Assembly: GCA_013822855.1 (NCBI GenBank)
Contig: PNLE01000005.1
Location: forward strand, 1-53,190
Direction: 5' to 3'
Length of the DNA: 53,190 nt
Source of the DNA: Planctomyces sp.
Lineage (GTDB): Bacteria > Planctomycetota > Planctomycetia > Planctomycetales > Planctomycetaceae
The number at the start of each line of letters is the position of its first letter. Within the stretch, counting starts at the first letter, position 1. Made by a program: the position numbers and the translations under genes. The notes under the pieces are model-generated. The model had not been told where the DNA came from. It was given only the letters and a program-made list of their open reading frames with translations, and searched no databases. Positions 34,562 to 43,602 of this stretch are shown here, one piece after another.

Positions 34562-34636
34562 GTCTGGTGCAGAGAGTCTTCGGAATACACCATGCTTACA
34601 CACAAAACGAAGTTCGTGCATGGGCGTGCACCCCAT
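34562..34636. repeat. REPIN: GGTGCAT-type, copy 3 (decayed)
   Basis: The left part reads GGTGCAGAGAGTCTTCGGAATACACCATG with several mismatches to copies 1 and 2; the right part (34613-34636) reads as a degraded ATGGTGCAT...CACCC element. Only the stems near the loop still pair. Confidence 0.65.
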
Positions 34637-34676
34637 CGGTCGATTGAGATGATACGCGCACGTGACATCCGCAATT

Positions 34677-34697
34677 GGCAGGCAGAGCCCGCCCTAC
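34677..34697 (-). repeat. single GTAG palindrome, GCAGGC-type, reverse copy
   Basis: Read on the minus strand it is GTAG followed by GGCGGGCTCTGCCTGCC, the same element as at 31911 and 32319. It sits 73 bp upstream of the FAD monooxygenase start. Confidence 0.7.
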
Positions 34698-34769
34698 GGA
34701 TCAGTCTATAAACACTCGTTAAACCAGTGGGTCAATACCCGCCACACGCCAATTTTGAAGAGAACGAAG

Positions 34770-35996
34770 ATGATTCAGACGCAATGCTGCGTGGTGGGTG
34801 GTGGGCCGGCGGGGCTGATGCTGGGGTGTCTGCTCGCGCGGGCGGGCGTCGAAATCGTCGTCGTCGAGAAGCATGCCGACTTCTTCCGCGATTTTCGCGG
34901 CGATACGATCCACCCGTCGACGCTCGAATTGCTGTATGAACTCGGGCAGATCGATGAATTCATCAGCAAGGTGAATCCCCAGGAATATCCCTCACTCGAT
35001 GTGGTCCTCGACGGCCACGTGGTTCACGGGCCGGATTTCACCACTCTGCCGACCCACTGCAAATTCATCGCTATCGCGCCGCAGTGGGATTTTCTCAACT
35101 TCATGGCTGACTTTGCCAAGCGCTATCCCACTTTCCAGCTGATGATGAGCACCGATGCGACGCAATTGATCCAGGAGAATGGCGTCGTCGTGGGTGTGAA
35201 GGCCCAACAGGGTGAGGAAACGATCGAGATTCGCGCCAACCTGGTGGTCTCGGCGGATGGCCGAAGCTCGAAACTTCGCGAGCAGGTTGGGTTGGTGGCC
35301 GATGAAGTCGGCATCCCGGTCGACGTGCTCTGGTTCCATCTGCCGAAAACGCAGGAAGACCCGCAAGGCCATATTCTGGGGCGCGTCGGCGGCGGCACCA
35401 TGATGGTGACCATCGACCGTGGAACCTATTTCCAATGTGGCCAAGTCATCGCCAAAGGTGGCTTCTCCGCTGTTCAGGGAGAGGGACTGCCCGCTTTTTG
35501 CCAAAAGATCGTCAAAATCGCTCCCTTCTTGGAGGAAGCCACCCACAGCCTGAAGGATTGGGACCAGGTCAAACTGTTGTCGGTGCAGATCAATCGACTT
35601 CCCCAATGGGCCGTCCCCGGCTATCTGTGCATCGGGGACGCGGCCCACGCGATGTCGCCTGCGGGAGGTGTCGGTGTCAATTTCGCCGTTCAGGATGCCG
35701 TGGCCACATCGAACCTGTTGGCAGAAAAACTGCGGACAGGTTCCGTCACTCTCGAAGACTTGAATCTCGTCCAGAAACGCCGCGAACGACCTGTGAAAAT
35801 CATTCAACGCCTGCAGGCCTTCGCCCACAAGAAACTCTTCAATCCCGAGCAGGGTTTCCAGAGCCGGGGGATCGGCATGTTCGCCTTCCGGTCGATGGTC
35901 ACCCTCTTCGCGCCCATCGTTCGCCGCAAGATGGCCCAGATGATCGGCCTGGGGCCGCTTCCCGAGCATGTGGAGACGCGGGAGGTTTCTGCGTAA
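34770..35996 (+). CDS. FAD-dependent monooxygenase (class A flavoprotein)
   Basis: 408 residues from the ATG at 34770. The FAD-binding Rossmann motif is CVVGGGPAGLMLGCLLARAG at residues 7-26, the middle DG motif is VVSADGRSSKLRE, and the second FAD motif is CIGDAAHAMSPAGGVGVNFAVQDA. This is the p-hydroxybenzoate hydroxylase fold: NAD(P)H-driven hydroxylation or related oxidation of aromatic or polyketide substrates, cytosolic. The substrate cannot be read. The upstream frame to 34662 includes a REP and is rejected. Confidence 0.9.
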   Translation: MIQTQCCVVGGGPAGLMLGCLLARAGVEIVVVEKHADFFRDFRGDTIHPSTLELLYELGQIDEFISKVNPQEYPSLDVVLDGHVVHGPDFTTLPTHCKFIAIAPQWDFLNFMADFAKRYPTFQLMMSTDATQLIQENGVVVGVKAQQGEETIEIRANLVVSADGRSSKLREQVGLVADEVGIPVDVLWFHLPKTQEDPQGHILGRVGGGTMMVTIDRGTYFQCGQVIAKGGFSAVQGEGLPAFCQKIVKIAPFLEEATHSLKDWDQVKLLSVQINRLPQWAVPGYLCIGDAAHAMSPAGGVGVNFAVQDAVATSNLLAEKLRTGSVTLEDLNLVQKRRERPVKIIQRLQAFAHKKLFNPEQGFQSRGIGMFAFRSMVTLFAPIVRRKMAQMIGLGPLPEHVETREVSA

Positions 35997-36204
35997 GCGG
36001 GTTCAATACGGGTTGAGAGAGGGCGTTGTTTGCAGGGATCGCGTTGGGCCCATCAGGTTGCTCTGTGGAGTGCACGCCGGCTCCAAGTCGCAGGAAAATC
36101 CTCTGAGCGCCAGCGATGCCCGCAACGTAACTCGTTGAAACAATAATTTGATACCCGCCGCTTGCTGACACCTGAATTTCCATCAAGACATCTCAGCCAA
36201 AGCC

Positions 36205-36939
36205 ATGAATTCTCAAAGCTCCTTACCCCAGAGACCAGAACTTAGCCGGTCACCGGAAGTGTTTCGCTTCTCGTCTTTCGAGCTGTTGGGATCGCTGGTG
36301 CTGTTCTTTGTGGCAGCGCCATTTCTGGAGCAACTGCCCGGACGCGATCTCATCGAAGCGGGATTGCTAAGCCTGGTGATGGTGCTGGGTGTGCTGGCAG
36401 TGGGTGGCGACAGATGGACTCTGGCCGTCGCCCTGTTGTTGGCGATGCCCACGCTCGTCGCCAAGTGGGCCAGCCACTTACATCCGGAAGCGATCCCTCC
36501 GGAGCCACATCTGGTGGCGAGCACGATTTTTTTTGGTTATGTGATCACACACCTCATGAGATCCATCATCCGCGCCCCGCGCGTCGACGAACGTGTGATT
36601 TGCGCCGGCGTCTCTGGCTATCTGATGTTGGGAATGATGTGGATCCCCGCCTACATCCTGGTGGCGCGACTGACGGCCCCGTCACCTGCGTTCCAGATCA
36701 GCAGCCCATCCGGCACCAGTGAGGAATTGGATGCCTTTCATGCGCTCTATTTCAGTTTCATCACCCTCACCACCGTAGGCTACGGGGACATTCTTCCCGT
36801 CTCCCGTGTAGCACGGATGCTGGCGAGCATGGAAGCAATCGCTGGCGTGTTCTATATGGCACTGCTGATTTCTCGGCTCGTCTCGGTCTATTCGAGCAGT
36901 CCCGTCGCTGTCGACAGTGATCGACAGCGCGGAACCTGA
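36205..36939 (+). CDS. ion channel (Ion_trans_2, K+-selective) protein
   Basis: 244 residues. The N-terminal half has four hydrophobic segments, followed by a pore loop ALYFSFITLTTVGYGD with selectivity filter TVGYGD centred on residues 190-195. A final TM helix (MLASMEAIAGVFYMALLISRLVSVY) follows. The TVGYGD sequence is the K+ filter. Six-TM-like total with no cytosolic regulatory domain after the pore, so gating by voltage or ligand is not evident. Confidence 0.85.
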   Translation: MNSQSSLPQRPELSRSPEVFRFSSFELLGSLVLFFVAAPFLEQLPGRDLIEAGLLSLVMVLGVLAVGGDRWTLAVALLLAMPTLVAKWASHLHPEAIPPEPHLVASTIFFGYVITHLMRSIIRAPRVDERVICAGVSGYLMLGMMWIPAYILVARLTAPSPAFQISSPSGTSEELDAFHALYFSFITLTTVGYGDILPVSRVARMLASMEAIAGVFYMALLISRLVSVYSSSPVAVDSDRQRGT

Positions 36940-37157
36940 ACCTGACGCGGAGCCATCGCTCGGCCGCCAGACCATCTGAGCCCACCAGGCCAGCCTGAGG
37001 TGTTATCGTCGGCGCGGGCCAGGATGGCACAAACGATCCGTGTGGCAAACCTATGGGATCACGTGGCATGAATCCGAATGAAATCAGTACCCACACCCGG
37101 ATTCAGCGAGGCCAGTCCCACGAGGACGAAGTTTGCCACTTCGCCATCACACAGCAG

Positions 37158-37376
37158 TCACGCACCGGGGCGCATATGGAGGTAGGCGGCGAGGACGTCG
37201 TAGAGGTCGTGGGAGATCGCCACTTCCTCGTCTTCGAAGTCTTCCAGCCAGGCGCGGTTGGAGCGGGCGGCATCGGCGATGGCGCGGCGGATTTCGCCCA
37301 GACGCACCGGGACGCGGTCGTCCTGTGCCAGAACGTCGCTGTCATCGCCGGTGAACAAACGGAGTCGATGTCGCAT
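37158..37376 (-). CDS. small conserved-looking hypothetical protein
   Basis: 72 residues, acidic and Arg-rich: RLFTGDDSDVLAQDD, RVPVRLGEIRRAI, then RAWLEDFEDEEVAISHDLYDVLAAY. It has good codon bias and AAGGATG just upstream of the ATG at 37374-37376. The D-x-V-x-(I/L)-x-x-D-L-Y-E/D-V-L pattern is one I have seen in planctomycete small proteins, but I can assign no function. A perfect palindrome lies 35 bp upstream of the start. Confidence 0.6.
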   Translation of the reverse strand: MRHRLRLFTGDDSDVLAQDDRVPVRLGEIRRAIADAARSNRAWLEDFEDEEVAISHDLYDVLAAYLHMRPGA

Positions 37377-37885
37377 GATTCATCCTTGAAAGGCAGCGAC
37401 CAGATTTCTCGGTGACCACTTTCGGTCACCACCAGTCCCGTGTTCGAGGGTTCCACCCCGGCACATGTCTGGCTCGTTTTATGTGATCGACCGGCGGGAC
37501 CCGCCGAAATCAATCATTTTGTTCCGAAAAATCGGGTCACGCTGCAAGCGTCAGTTACTCTCGCCAGGCACGACCTTCCCGGCATGCCTCGCGTGCGGCC
37601 TAACCTAATCCGTCCCACGGATTCAGCGGTATGCCAGTTCTTCAGGCAGAATCGGCGATGGAGCCCCCGGTGGTTGAACCTCACCGGCGAAAGCCGCCGA
37701 AGAAGACAATCCGCGACTTGACCCATGAGAAGAATTGAAAGAATCGGTATTGTCTGTTTCTCCACGGCGAACTCCGCAGACTGCCCAGCGGCACAATGTG
37801 GGTTCTCCACCGCGCGATTGGTGCCTGCGGGCCGCGTTCAGCAGCACACCTCACGCATGATTCATGGCCTTTAGAGACATCACGG
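37377..37885. other. intergenic region before tex
   Basis: 509 bp with two perfect 7-bp hairpins, GGTGACC/GGTCACC around ACTTTC (37411-37430) and CGGCGGG/CCCGCCG around A (37492-37506). No convincing gene is seen: frames here run through mixed coding-poor sequence. The leftmost palindrome lies upstream of the minus-strand gene and could be its operator. Confidence 0.5.
37411..37430. promoter_or_regulatory. perfect palindrome upstream of a small gene
   Basis: GGTGACC-N6-GGTCACC, 35-54 bp upstream of the start codon of the minus-strand 72-residue gene. The symmetric spacing fits a dimeric regulator site. A structural hairpin in DNA or RNA is the alternative. Confidence 0.4.
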
Positions 37886-40096
37886 ATGCCGTCTCCCGTT
37901 CCACTGACCCATCGCATCGCCCAGGATTTGCAATTGCGGCCCGCCCAGGTGGAGGCCGCGGTGCGACTGTTCGACGAAGGGAACACGATCCCCTTCATCA
38001 CCCGCTATCGCAAAGAGGCGACGGGGAATCTCGACGAGGAAAAGCTGCGACTGATTCACGAGGAGTTGACGGCGGGCCGTCAACTCGAGGAGCGGGCGAC
38101 CGCCATCACCCGGTTGCTGCAACAGCAGGAACAACTGACACCCGAACTGGCGGCGGCGATCACTTCGGCCACTTCGCTCAAGCAGTTGGAAGACCTTTAC
38201 CTCCCCTACCGGCCCAAACGCAAGACCCGCGCCACCATCGCGAAACAGCGCGGGCTCGAACCCTTCGCCACACGCGTTTTTCGGGATGACCAGACGCTGG
38301 GCGATTTGAAAGCGGCGGCGGCGCCTTACATTTCAACGGAGAATGAACTGGCCGGTGTCGACGACGTCCTCGCCGGTGTGCAGGACATCCTCGTCGAGTG
38401 GATCAGCGAGAGTTCGGCGGTCCGCGAGGCCTGCCGGCAGGTGCTGCGGCAGACGGGGCGGCTGCAATCGACGGGAATTGACAAAGCCACACCCCAGGCC
38501 CAGGCCGAGTACCGCGACTATCTCGACTTCGCCGACCTCTTGATGAAGGTTCCGCCACACCGCCTGCTCGCGCTGAACCGGGGCGAGCGGCAAGATGTGC
38601 TGCGGATCAAAGTGACCTGGGACAAGCATCGCGCCCAATTCGTCACCGAGCGGACGCTCAACGTCGATTCCCGCCGCTATGCCGACTTCGTGCGGCTGGC
38701 CATCACGGAATCGCTGGAACGTCTGTTGCTCCCTTCGCTCGAAAGGGAATTGCGGAAGGACGTGACCCTGAAGGCCGAACGCCACGCGATTGACGTCTTC
38801 GCGAGGAATTTGCGAAACCTGCTGCTGCAGCCGCCACTGTCGCCGCAACGGGTGCTGGCGATCGATCCGGGACTGCGGACGGGGTGCAAGCTGGCCGTCC
38901 TGAGTGAAACGGGGGATGTGCTGACTCTAGATGTGGCCTACATCACCGGTAACGCCGAGCGGCAGCTCGAGGCCCGCAACAAGATCGTGCAGCTCATTCG
39001 CGAGAACGAGGTCAAGACGGTCGCCATCGGCAACGGGACGGCTTGCCGCGAGACCGAGGAATTGGTGGCGGGGGCGATTCGCGATGAACTGCCGGACGTG
39101 CGCTACATCATCGTCAACGAGGCCGGGGCGAGCATCTATTCGGCCAGCACCATCGCCCGCGAAGAGTTTCCCGAATTGGATGCGACGGCGCGGGGGACGA
39201 TCTCCATCGCGCGGCGTTTGCTCGATCCCTTGAGCGAACTCGTAAAGATCGAGCCGCAGCATTTGGGCGTGGGGATGTATCAACATGACATTCCGCCCAA
39301 GCAGCTGAAATCGGCACTGGATGGTGTGGTCGAATCTTGCGTGAACTACGTGGGAGTCGATCTCAACACGGCCAGCTCATCGTTGCTCAAATATGTCTCG
39401 GGGCTGAATCATCTTTTGGCTAAGCGGATTGTCGACCGGCGGAAGACTTCCGGGCCGTTTCGCAGCCGGGCGGAATTGCTGGAGGTCCAGGGGATCGGCC
39501 CCACGATCTTCACGCAGGCGGCGGGGTTCTTGAAGGTCGCGGGGACGGAGCCGCTCGATGGAACCTGGATCCACCCGGAAAGCTATGTCGCCACGAAGAC
39601 TTTGCTCCAAAAATTGGAAGTGCCGCTGGCGGAGTCGACAGGCGAAGGCCAGGCATCGCGCTGGCAGACGGTTCTGAGCCAGCATGCCGATCGACTCAAG
39701 CGAGCGGCGACAGATGTTCCCCAACTGACGCGGGAAGTCGGCGTGGGTGAGCAGACGCTGCGGGACATCTTGGAATCGCTGCTGCGTCCGGGCCGCGACC
39801 CGCGGCTCGACCTGCCGAAGCCGGCCTTTCGGCAGGACATCCTCCGCTTCGAGGATCTGGCCCCGGGACTGGAACTGGAAGGGACGATTCTGAACGTCGT
39901 CGATTTTGGAGCGTTCGTGGATGTCGGGCTGAAGGACAGCGCCTTGATCCATGTCTCGAAAATGTCTTCGCAGTACGTCCGCAACCCGCATGAACTCGTT
40001 TCGGTGGGTGATCGCGTGACGGTGTGGGTGGCGGATATCGACAAAGAGCGTCGCCGGGTCGGCTTGAGCCTGATTCGACCTCAACCCTCTCTTTAG
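37886..40096 (+). CDS. tex: Tex-family RNA-binding transcription accessory protein
   Basis: 736 residues. Tex blocks are in order: NTIPFITRYRKEATGNLDE (about 27-45), DLYLPYRPKRKTRATIAKQRGLEP, YqgF/RuvC-like VLAIDPGLRTGCKLAVLSE, then ARGTISIARRLLDPLSELVKIEPQHLGVGMYQHD, a helix-hairpin-helix region (FRSRAELLEVQGIGPTIFTQAAGFL), and a C-terminal S1 RNA-binding domain (GTILNVVDFGAFVDVGLKDSALIHVSKMS, DRVTVWVADID). Tex binds nucleic acid and influences transcription. The ATG at 37886 is the homology start. Confidence 0.95.
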   Translation: MPSPVPLTHRIAQDLQLRPAQVEAAVRLFDEGNTIPFITRYRKEATGNLDEEKLRLIHEELTAGRQLEERATAITRLLQQQEQLTPELAAAITSATSLKQLEDLYLPYRPKRKTRATIAKQRGLEPFATRVFRDDQTLGDLKAAAAPYISTENELAGVDDVLAGVQDILVEWISESSAVREACRQVLRQTGRLQSTGIDKATPQAQAEYRDYLDFADLLMKVPPHRLLALNRGERQDVLRIKVTWDKHRAQFVTERTLNVDSRRYADFVRLAITESLERLLLPSLERELRKDVTLKAERHAIDVFARNLRNLLLQPPLSPQRVLAIDPGLRTGCKLAVLSETGDVLTLDVAYITGNAERQLEARNKIVQLIRENEVKTVAIGNGTACRETEELVAGAIRDELPDVRYIIVNEAGASIYSASTIAREEFPELDATARGTISIARRLLDPLSELVKIEPQHLGVGMYQHDIPPKQLKSALDGVVESCVNYVGVDLNTASSSLLKYVSGLNHLLAKRIVDRRKTSGPFRSRAELLEVQGIGPTIFTQAAGFLKVAGTEPLDGTWIHPESYVATKTLLQKLEVPLAESTGEGQASRWQTVLSQHADRLKRAATDVPQLTREVGVGEQTLRDILESLLRPGRDPRLDLPKPAFRQDILRFEDLAPGLELEGTILNVVDFGAFVDVGLKDSALIHVSKMSSQYVRNPHELVSVGDRVTVWVADIDKERRRVGLSLIRPQPSL

Positions 40097-40421
40097 CCAT
40101 CCCTAGCCATCCCCATGAACGATTTGGGGCCGTGAGCCACCAGAGCCGAAGGTTCAATCGCTCACTTCGGCGTGTTGCCAAGAGCCGATGTGATCGCTGA
40201 ACGACCATCTTTTCGTCGATTTTCAGTGATTATTCGGTGAAATCTCGGCGAAACGAAGTCGGCACACCACTTGCTTTACATTTGTTGCACTTCAGCAGGG
40301 GATGAACTGGTGATTGAGAGCACAATCTCGCTCACCATCCCCGAATGTGGGCAAGGTTTTTGTACGCCTTGCCAGAATTCGCTCGATGACTGCTGAAATC
40401 GAACCCCCTTTGAGGAGAGAC
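40097..40421. other. intergenic region between tex and the lipoprotein gene
   Basis: 325 bp, lower in GC than the flanks, without a recognisable gene or repeat. It must carry the promoter of the small lipoprotein gene; the GAGGAGAG ribosome site is at 40412-40419. Confidence 0.5.
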
Positions 40422-40742
40422 ATGATGAAGAGCTTGATGAGCGGTGCCGTGGCGATGACTTTGATTGCCGGTTTGGTGGGATGCAGCGAAAGCCCCATGC
40501 AGCCTCAGGCCGATATGATCCGGCACGAAACGAAGCGCGAAGCCAATGACGTTCGCAACAGTGCCGACAGCCAAGCCGAAGCGATTCGCAACCAGACGGG
40601 CAAGACCATCACTGGCGAGTCGAAGTCCGGCGTGGCGGAAGACACGGCTGACTATGTTGAAAAGATCGGTGAGCGGAAGGCCGACGCCATTGAGAAGTCC
40701 GGCGAAAAGAAGGCTGATCAGCTCGAAGAAGTGAAGCCATAA
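40422..40742 (+). CDS. small exported lipoprotein with charged repeats
   Basis: 106 residues from the ATG at 40422 (or 40425) right behind GAGGAGAG. A type-II signal peptide MMKSLMSGAVAMTLIAGLVGCSES has the lipobox LVGC; the Cys would be lipidated. The rest is rich in Lys, Glu, Asp and Ala with repeated A-D-x-I/Q motifs (DSQAEAIRN, ERKADAIEKSGEKKADQLEE), predicted alpha-helical. Such small helical lipoproteins (compare Lpp or YgdI-like) may bridge envelope layers, but this is not shown. A strong terminator follows, so it is probably a single-gene transcript. Confidence 0.75.
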   Translation: MMKSLMSGAVAMTLIAGLVGCSESPMQPQADMIRHETKREANDVRNSADSQAEAIRNQTGKTITGESKSGVAEDTADYVEKIGERKADAIEKSGEKKADQLEEVKP

Positions 40743-40765
40743 GCCGGTTGACTGCCATGACCACG

Positions 40766-40819
40766 GCCGCCGAAAGGAACGTGATTCTTCTAGAATCCTT
40801 CCTTTCGGCGGCTTTTTCT
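40766..40819 (+). terminator. intrinsic terminator after the lipoprotein gene
   Basis: GCCGCCGAAAGGA (40766-40778) pairs with TCCTTTCGGCGGC ending at 40812, then TTTTT. It lies 24 bp after the stop and 59 bp before the convergent histidine-kinase gene's stop, so it could serve both transcripts. Confidence 0.9.
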
Positions 40820-40870
40820 TTGAACGAAGCCGGGATGATGAGGAGATATCCCCCTACGATCCTCAAAGAG

Positions 40871-43390
40871 TCATTCGGCATTGATCGGAGCGGCCACAAC
40901 GCTACGGCAGGTATCAACCAGCGCGGCGCGATCCACCGGTTTAGAGATGTAGTGATCACATCCGGAATCGAGACAGCGTTTTTTATCCCATTCCATGGCA
41001 TGCGCCGTCAGGGCGATGATGGGGTGGGCGAATCCCTTCCGCCGTAGCGACCGCGCCAAAGTATAGCCGTCCATTTCGGGCATCTGCATGTCGGTCACAA
41101 TGAGATCGAAGAGACCGATATTCTCTAGTGGGCCTTGAATTGTTCCGTCGGATGTCATCGCCTCGAGCGCGAGTTTCCCGTTGTCGAAAACAGCGACAGT
41201 CGCCCCGGCTTTGCGGAGGTGAAAGGCGATGAGTCGCTGATTGTCCAGTCCATCCTCGACCAGGGCGATATTCAAACCTTCCAAAGGGAGACGTTTGACG
41301 ATCACCGTCTCTGGCTCATTCTTCGCTACAGGTGTCGAGACACTCATCGGCTCCACATCCACCATAATTTGCGGTGATACCTCCGACAGTCCGGTCGAGA
41401 TGGTGAGTTGGAAGACACTCCCCTTCCCCGGTTCGCTGGTGATCGTGATGTTTCCACCGAGGAGTTGAGCCAGGCTTTTGCTGATGCGCAGGCCAAGACC
41501 GGTGCCGCCGAACTTGCGTGTGGTGCTGGTATCGGCCTGCACGAACGCACCGAAGAGTTGACTCATCTGCTGAGGTGTCATCCCGATGCCGGTATCAGCG
41601 ACATCGATCACGATTAGACTCGGAGAAGTGTTTACATCGGTACGCACCCTCATCGAGACCTCGCCGTTTTCCGTGAACTTGATGGCATTGCCCAGCAGAT
41701 TCACGAGAATCTGTTTGAGACGAACCGGGTCGCTATGAATGATTGCGGGAAGAGGTTCCACGAGATTCAAGCTGAGATTGATCCCTTTGAGAGAGGCCTT
41801 GAACTGCATCAGAGACTCGACATCCTTGAGGAGATGCCCGAGGTTGGTGGGAATCTTCTCGACCGTCATCATGCCGGCTTCGATCTTGGAGAGATCAAGG
41901 ATATCGTTGATGATCGCCAGGAGATGATCGCCGTTCCGGCGAATGGTTTCGATGCACTCCACACGTTCGGCCGAAGTCGTCCCCGCAGGGTCGCTATTGT
42001 CGGCAAGGAGTTCCGTATAGCCGAGAATGGCGGTCATCGGCGTGCGAATTTCGTGACTCATATTGGCCAGAAAATCGGTCTTGGCACGGTTGGCCGATTC
42101 GGCGGCATTCCGGAGACGCACCATCTCCTCGGCGTGACGCTTGAGTTCCTCCTGATGCTGATGCTGCTCGGTGATATCACTTTCAATCGCCATGAAGCCG
42201 GAAATCTGGCCCCGTTCATCGCGAAGCGGATCGATTTCGATGCGGATATAGTATTCCCGTCCATTCTTTGAATAGTTGACGACTTCATCCGTGACGGGAA
42301 GCCCTTGGCGGATCGCATCACCGATCCGCTTGATCGCCAATGGGTTGGTGTTGGGCCCTTGCAGGACGTCTCCGGGTCTTTTTCCGCGAAGATCTTCCAG
42401 TGTGTAGCCGCAGATGCGGGTGAACCCTTCGTTGATCCATTCGACGCAGCCGGTGCGATCCGTGATCACCACGCCGTTAGCCGTGCGGCGGGCGATCTCC
42501 GCCAAGCGGTTGACCTCCGAAGTGCGGTTCCTCACCTGCCGTTCCAGCTCGATGGCCCTCGATTCGACTGTCTCACGAAGCTGACGCTCCAACCGGTTCG
42601 ATGCGAAGACCTTCTTGAACGATTCGAGATTGGAACAGAATCGCCAGGAGAAGATGTTGAGCGCGAGCAGGAAGAACGCCAACAGTCGATAGGCGGGCCA
42701 GGCGAACATCAACATCGACATGGCGTAGCCGCAGATCGCGCAAAGGAGAAAAATCGCGGCGAGGTCAAACAGCTGCTGGTTGCGGTCCTCGGCCCGCTCG
42801 TCGAAATAAGATCTCATCCAGAAAATAAAGATCCGTAGATAAGCGACGATCACCGTGGCGCTCAGCACCAGCAGCGTGATGATCCAGGGCCAATCGCTCT
42901 TTCCCTCGGGAGTGAGGAGACAATGCGTGCGGGGCATGTAGTAGCCGCCGCCGGTGAAGAAATCGACGAGTGACGCACCGGTTCGCGATGGCGCATGATC
43001 CCCTCTATTGACGGGTGATAGCGCTGAAACGGACGAAGAAGAGATCGAGGCCGGGAGCGGGCACATTTCCTCAGTGGTGGCGAGGTGAAACTCCGGGATG
43101 ACATTCCGACGTGACGCCAGGGGCTGTGAGCGGAGTGGACTCCTCTCCGAAAGTTGAGAGGCGGAATCACTTTTGAACGCGGACCAAGTCGACCGATCCC
43201 AGGCGATCAACCCGAGAAACGAGATGGCCACCGCCACAGCGAACCAGCGGGGATCTCGGGCATGACTCGTAGCGGGGGGGATGACCGGCGGGGCGGGCGG
43301 CACCGCAATACTCCCGGAAAGGATTCTGCAGGGGATTCGGTGGGTCTCGACACGGCCAATACGGTGATCATCGTGGCCTGCCGTCTCCAT
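40871..43390 (-). CDS. membrane-bound hybrid histidine kinase with PAS and receiver domains
   Basis: 839 residues. TM segments are near 48-66, 170-194, 210-232 and 240-258, so the sensor part spans the membrane several times. A coiled linker (RLERQLRETVESRAIELERQVRNRT) leads to a PAS domain (about 300-405, ITDRTGCVEWINEGFTRICGY). HisKA has the phospho-His H446 in NMSHEIRTPM; HATPase boxes are NLLGNAIKFTENG, VADTGIGMTPQQM and GTGLGLRISK. A C-terminal receiver carries D767 in IVTDMQMPEMDGY. The signal sensed is unknown; no partner regulator is adjacent. Confidence 0.93.
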   Translation of the reverse strand: METAGHDDHRIGRVETHRIPCRILSGSIAVPPAPPVIPPATSHARDPRWFAVAVAISFLGLIAWDRSTWSAFKSDSASQLSERSPLRSQPLASRRNVIPEFHLATTEEMCPLPASISSSSVSALSPVNRGDHAPSRTGASLVDFFTGGGYYMPRTHCLLTPEGKSDWPWIITLLVLSATVIVAYLRIFIFWMRSYFDERAEDRNQQLFDLAAIFLLCAICGYAMSMLMFAWPAYRLLAFFLLALNIFSWRFCSNLESFKKVFASNRLERQLRETVESRAIELERQVRNRTSEVNRLAEIARRTANGVVITDRTGCVEWINEGFTRICGYTLEDLRGKRPGDVLQGPNTNPLAIKRIGDAIRQGLPVTDEVVNYSKNGREYYIRIEIDPLRDERGQISGFMAIESDITEQHQHQEELKRHAEEMVRLRNAAESANRAKTDFLANMSHEIRTPMTAILGYTELLADNSDPAGTTSAERVECIETIRRNGDHLLAIINDILDLSKIEAGMMTVEKIPTNLGHLLKDVESLMQFKASLKGINLSLNLVEPLPAIIHSDPVRLKQILVNLLGNAIKFTENGEVSMRVRTDVNTSPSLIVIDVADTGIGMTPQQMSQLFGAFVQADTSTTRKFGGTGLGLRISKSLAQLLGGNITITSEPGKGSVFQLTISTGLSEVSPQIMVDVEPMSVSTPVAKNEPETVIVKRLPLEGLNIALVEDGLDNQRLIAFHLRKAGATVAVFDNGKLALEAMTSDGTIQGPLENIGLFDLIVTDMQMPEMDGYTLARSLRRKGFAHPIIALTAHAMEWDKKRCLDSGCDHYISKPVDRAALVDTCRSVVAAPINAE

Positions 43391-43602
43391 GAATCAGTTC
43401 GCCCCGCTCAACGACAGCCCGACCAGTGTTTCCACTCACGCTGCAACTGGAAAAGGTGGCATTGGCAGCAGAGTCGGGGCACAATCCATTTCCCCTTAGG
43501 TGAACGGCCGGGAGGGAGAGCGGGAGATCTTTCCATCCCTTTCGGGTCACGCCGCCACTGAGTTGAACCACTGAGTTGAAATAGACACTGATTGAATCAG
43601 CC

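Noticed and set aside
36001-36204. Possible small gene between the monooxygenase and the channel
   Set aside because: Frames are short and have no ribosome site or protein-like pattern.
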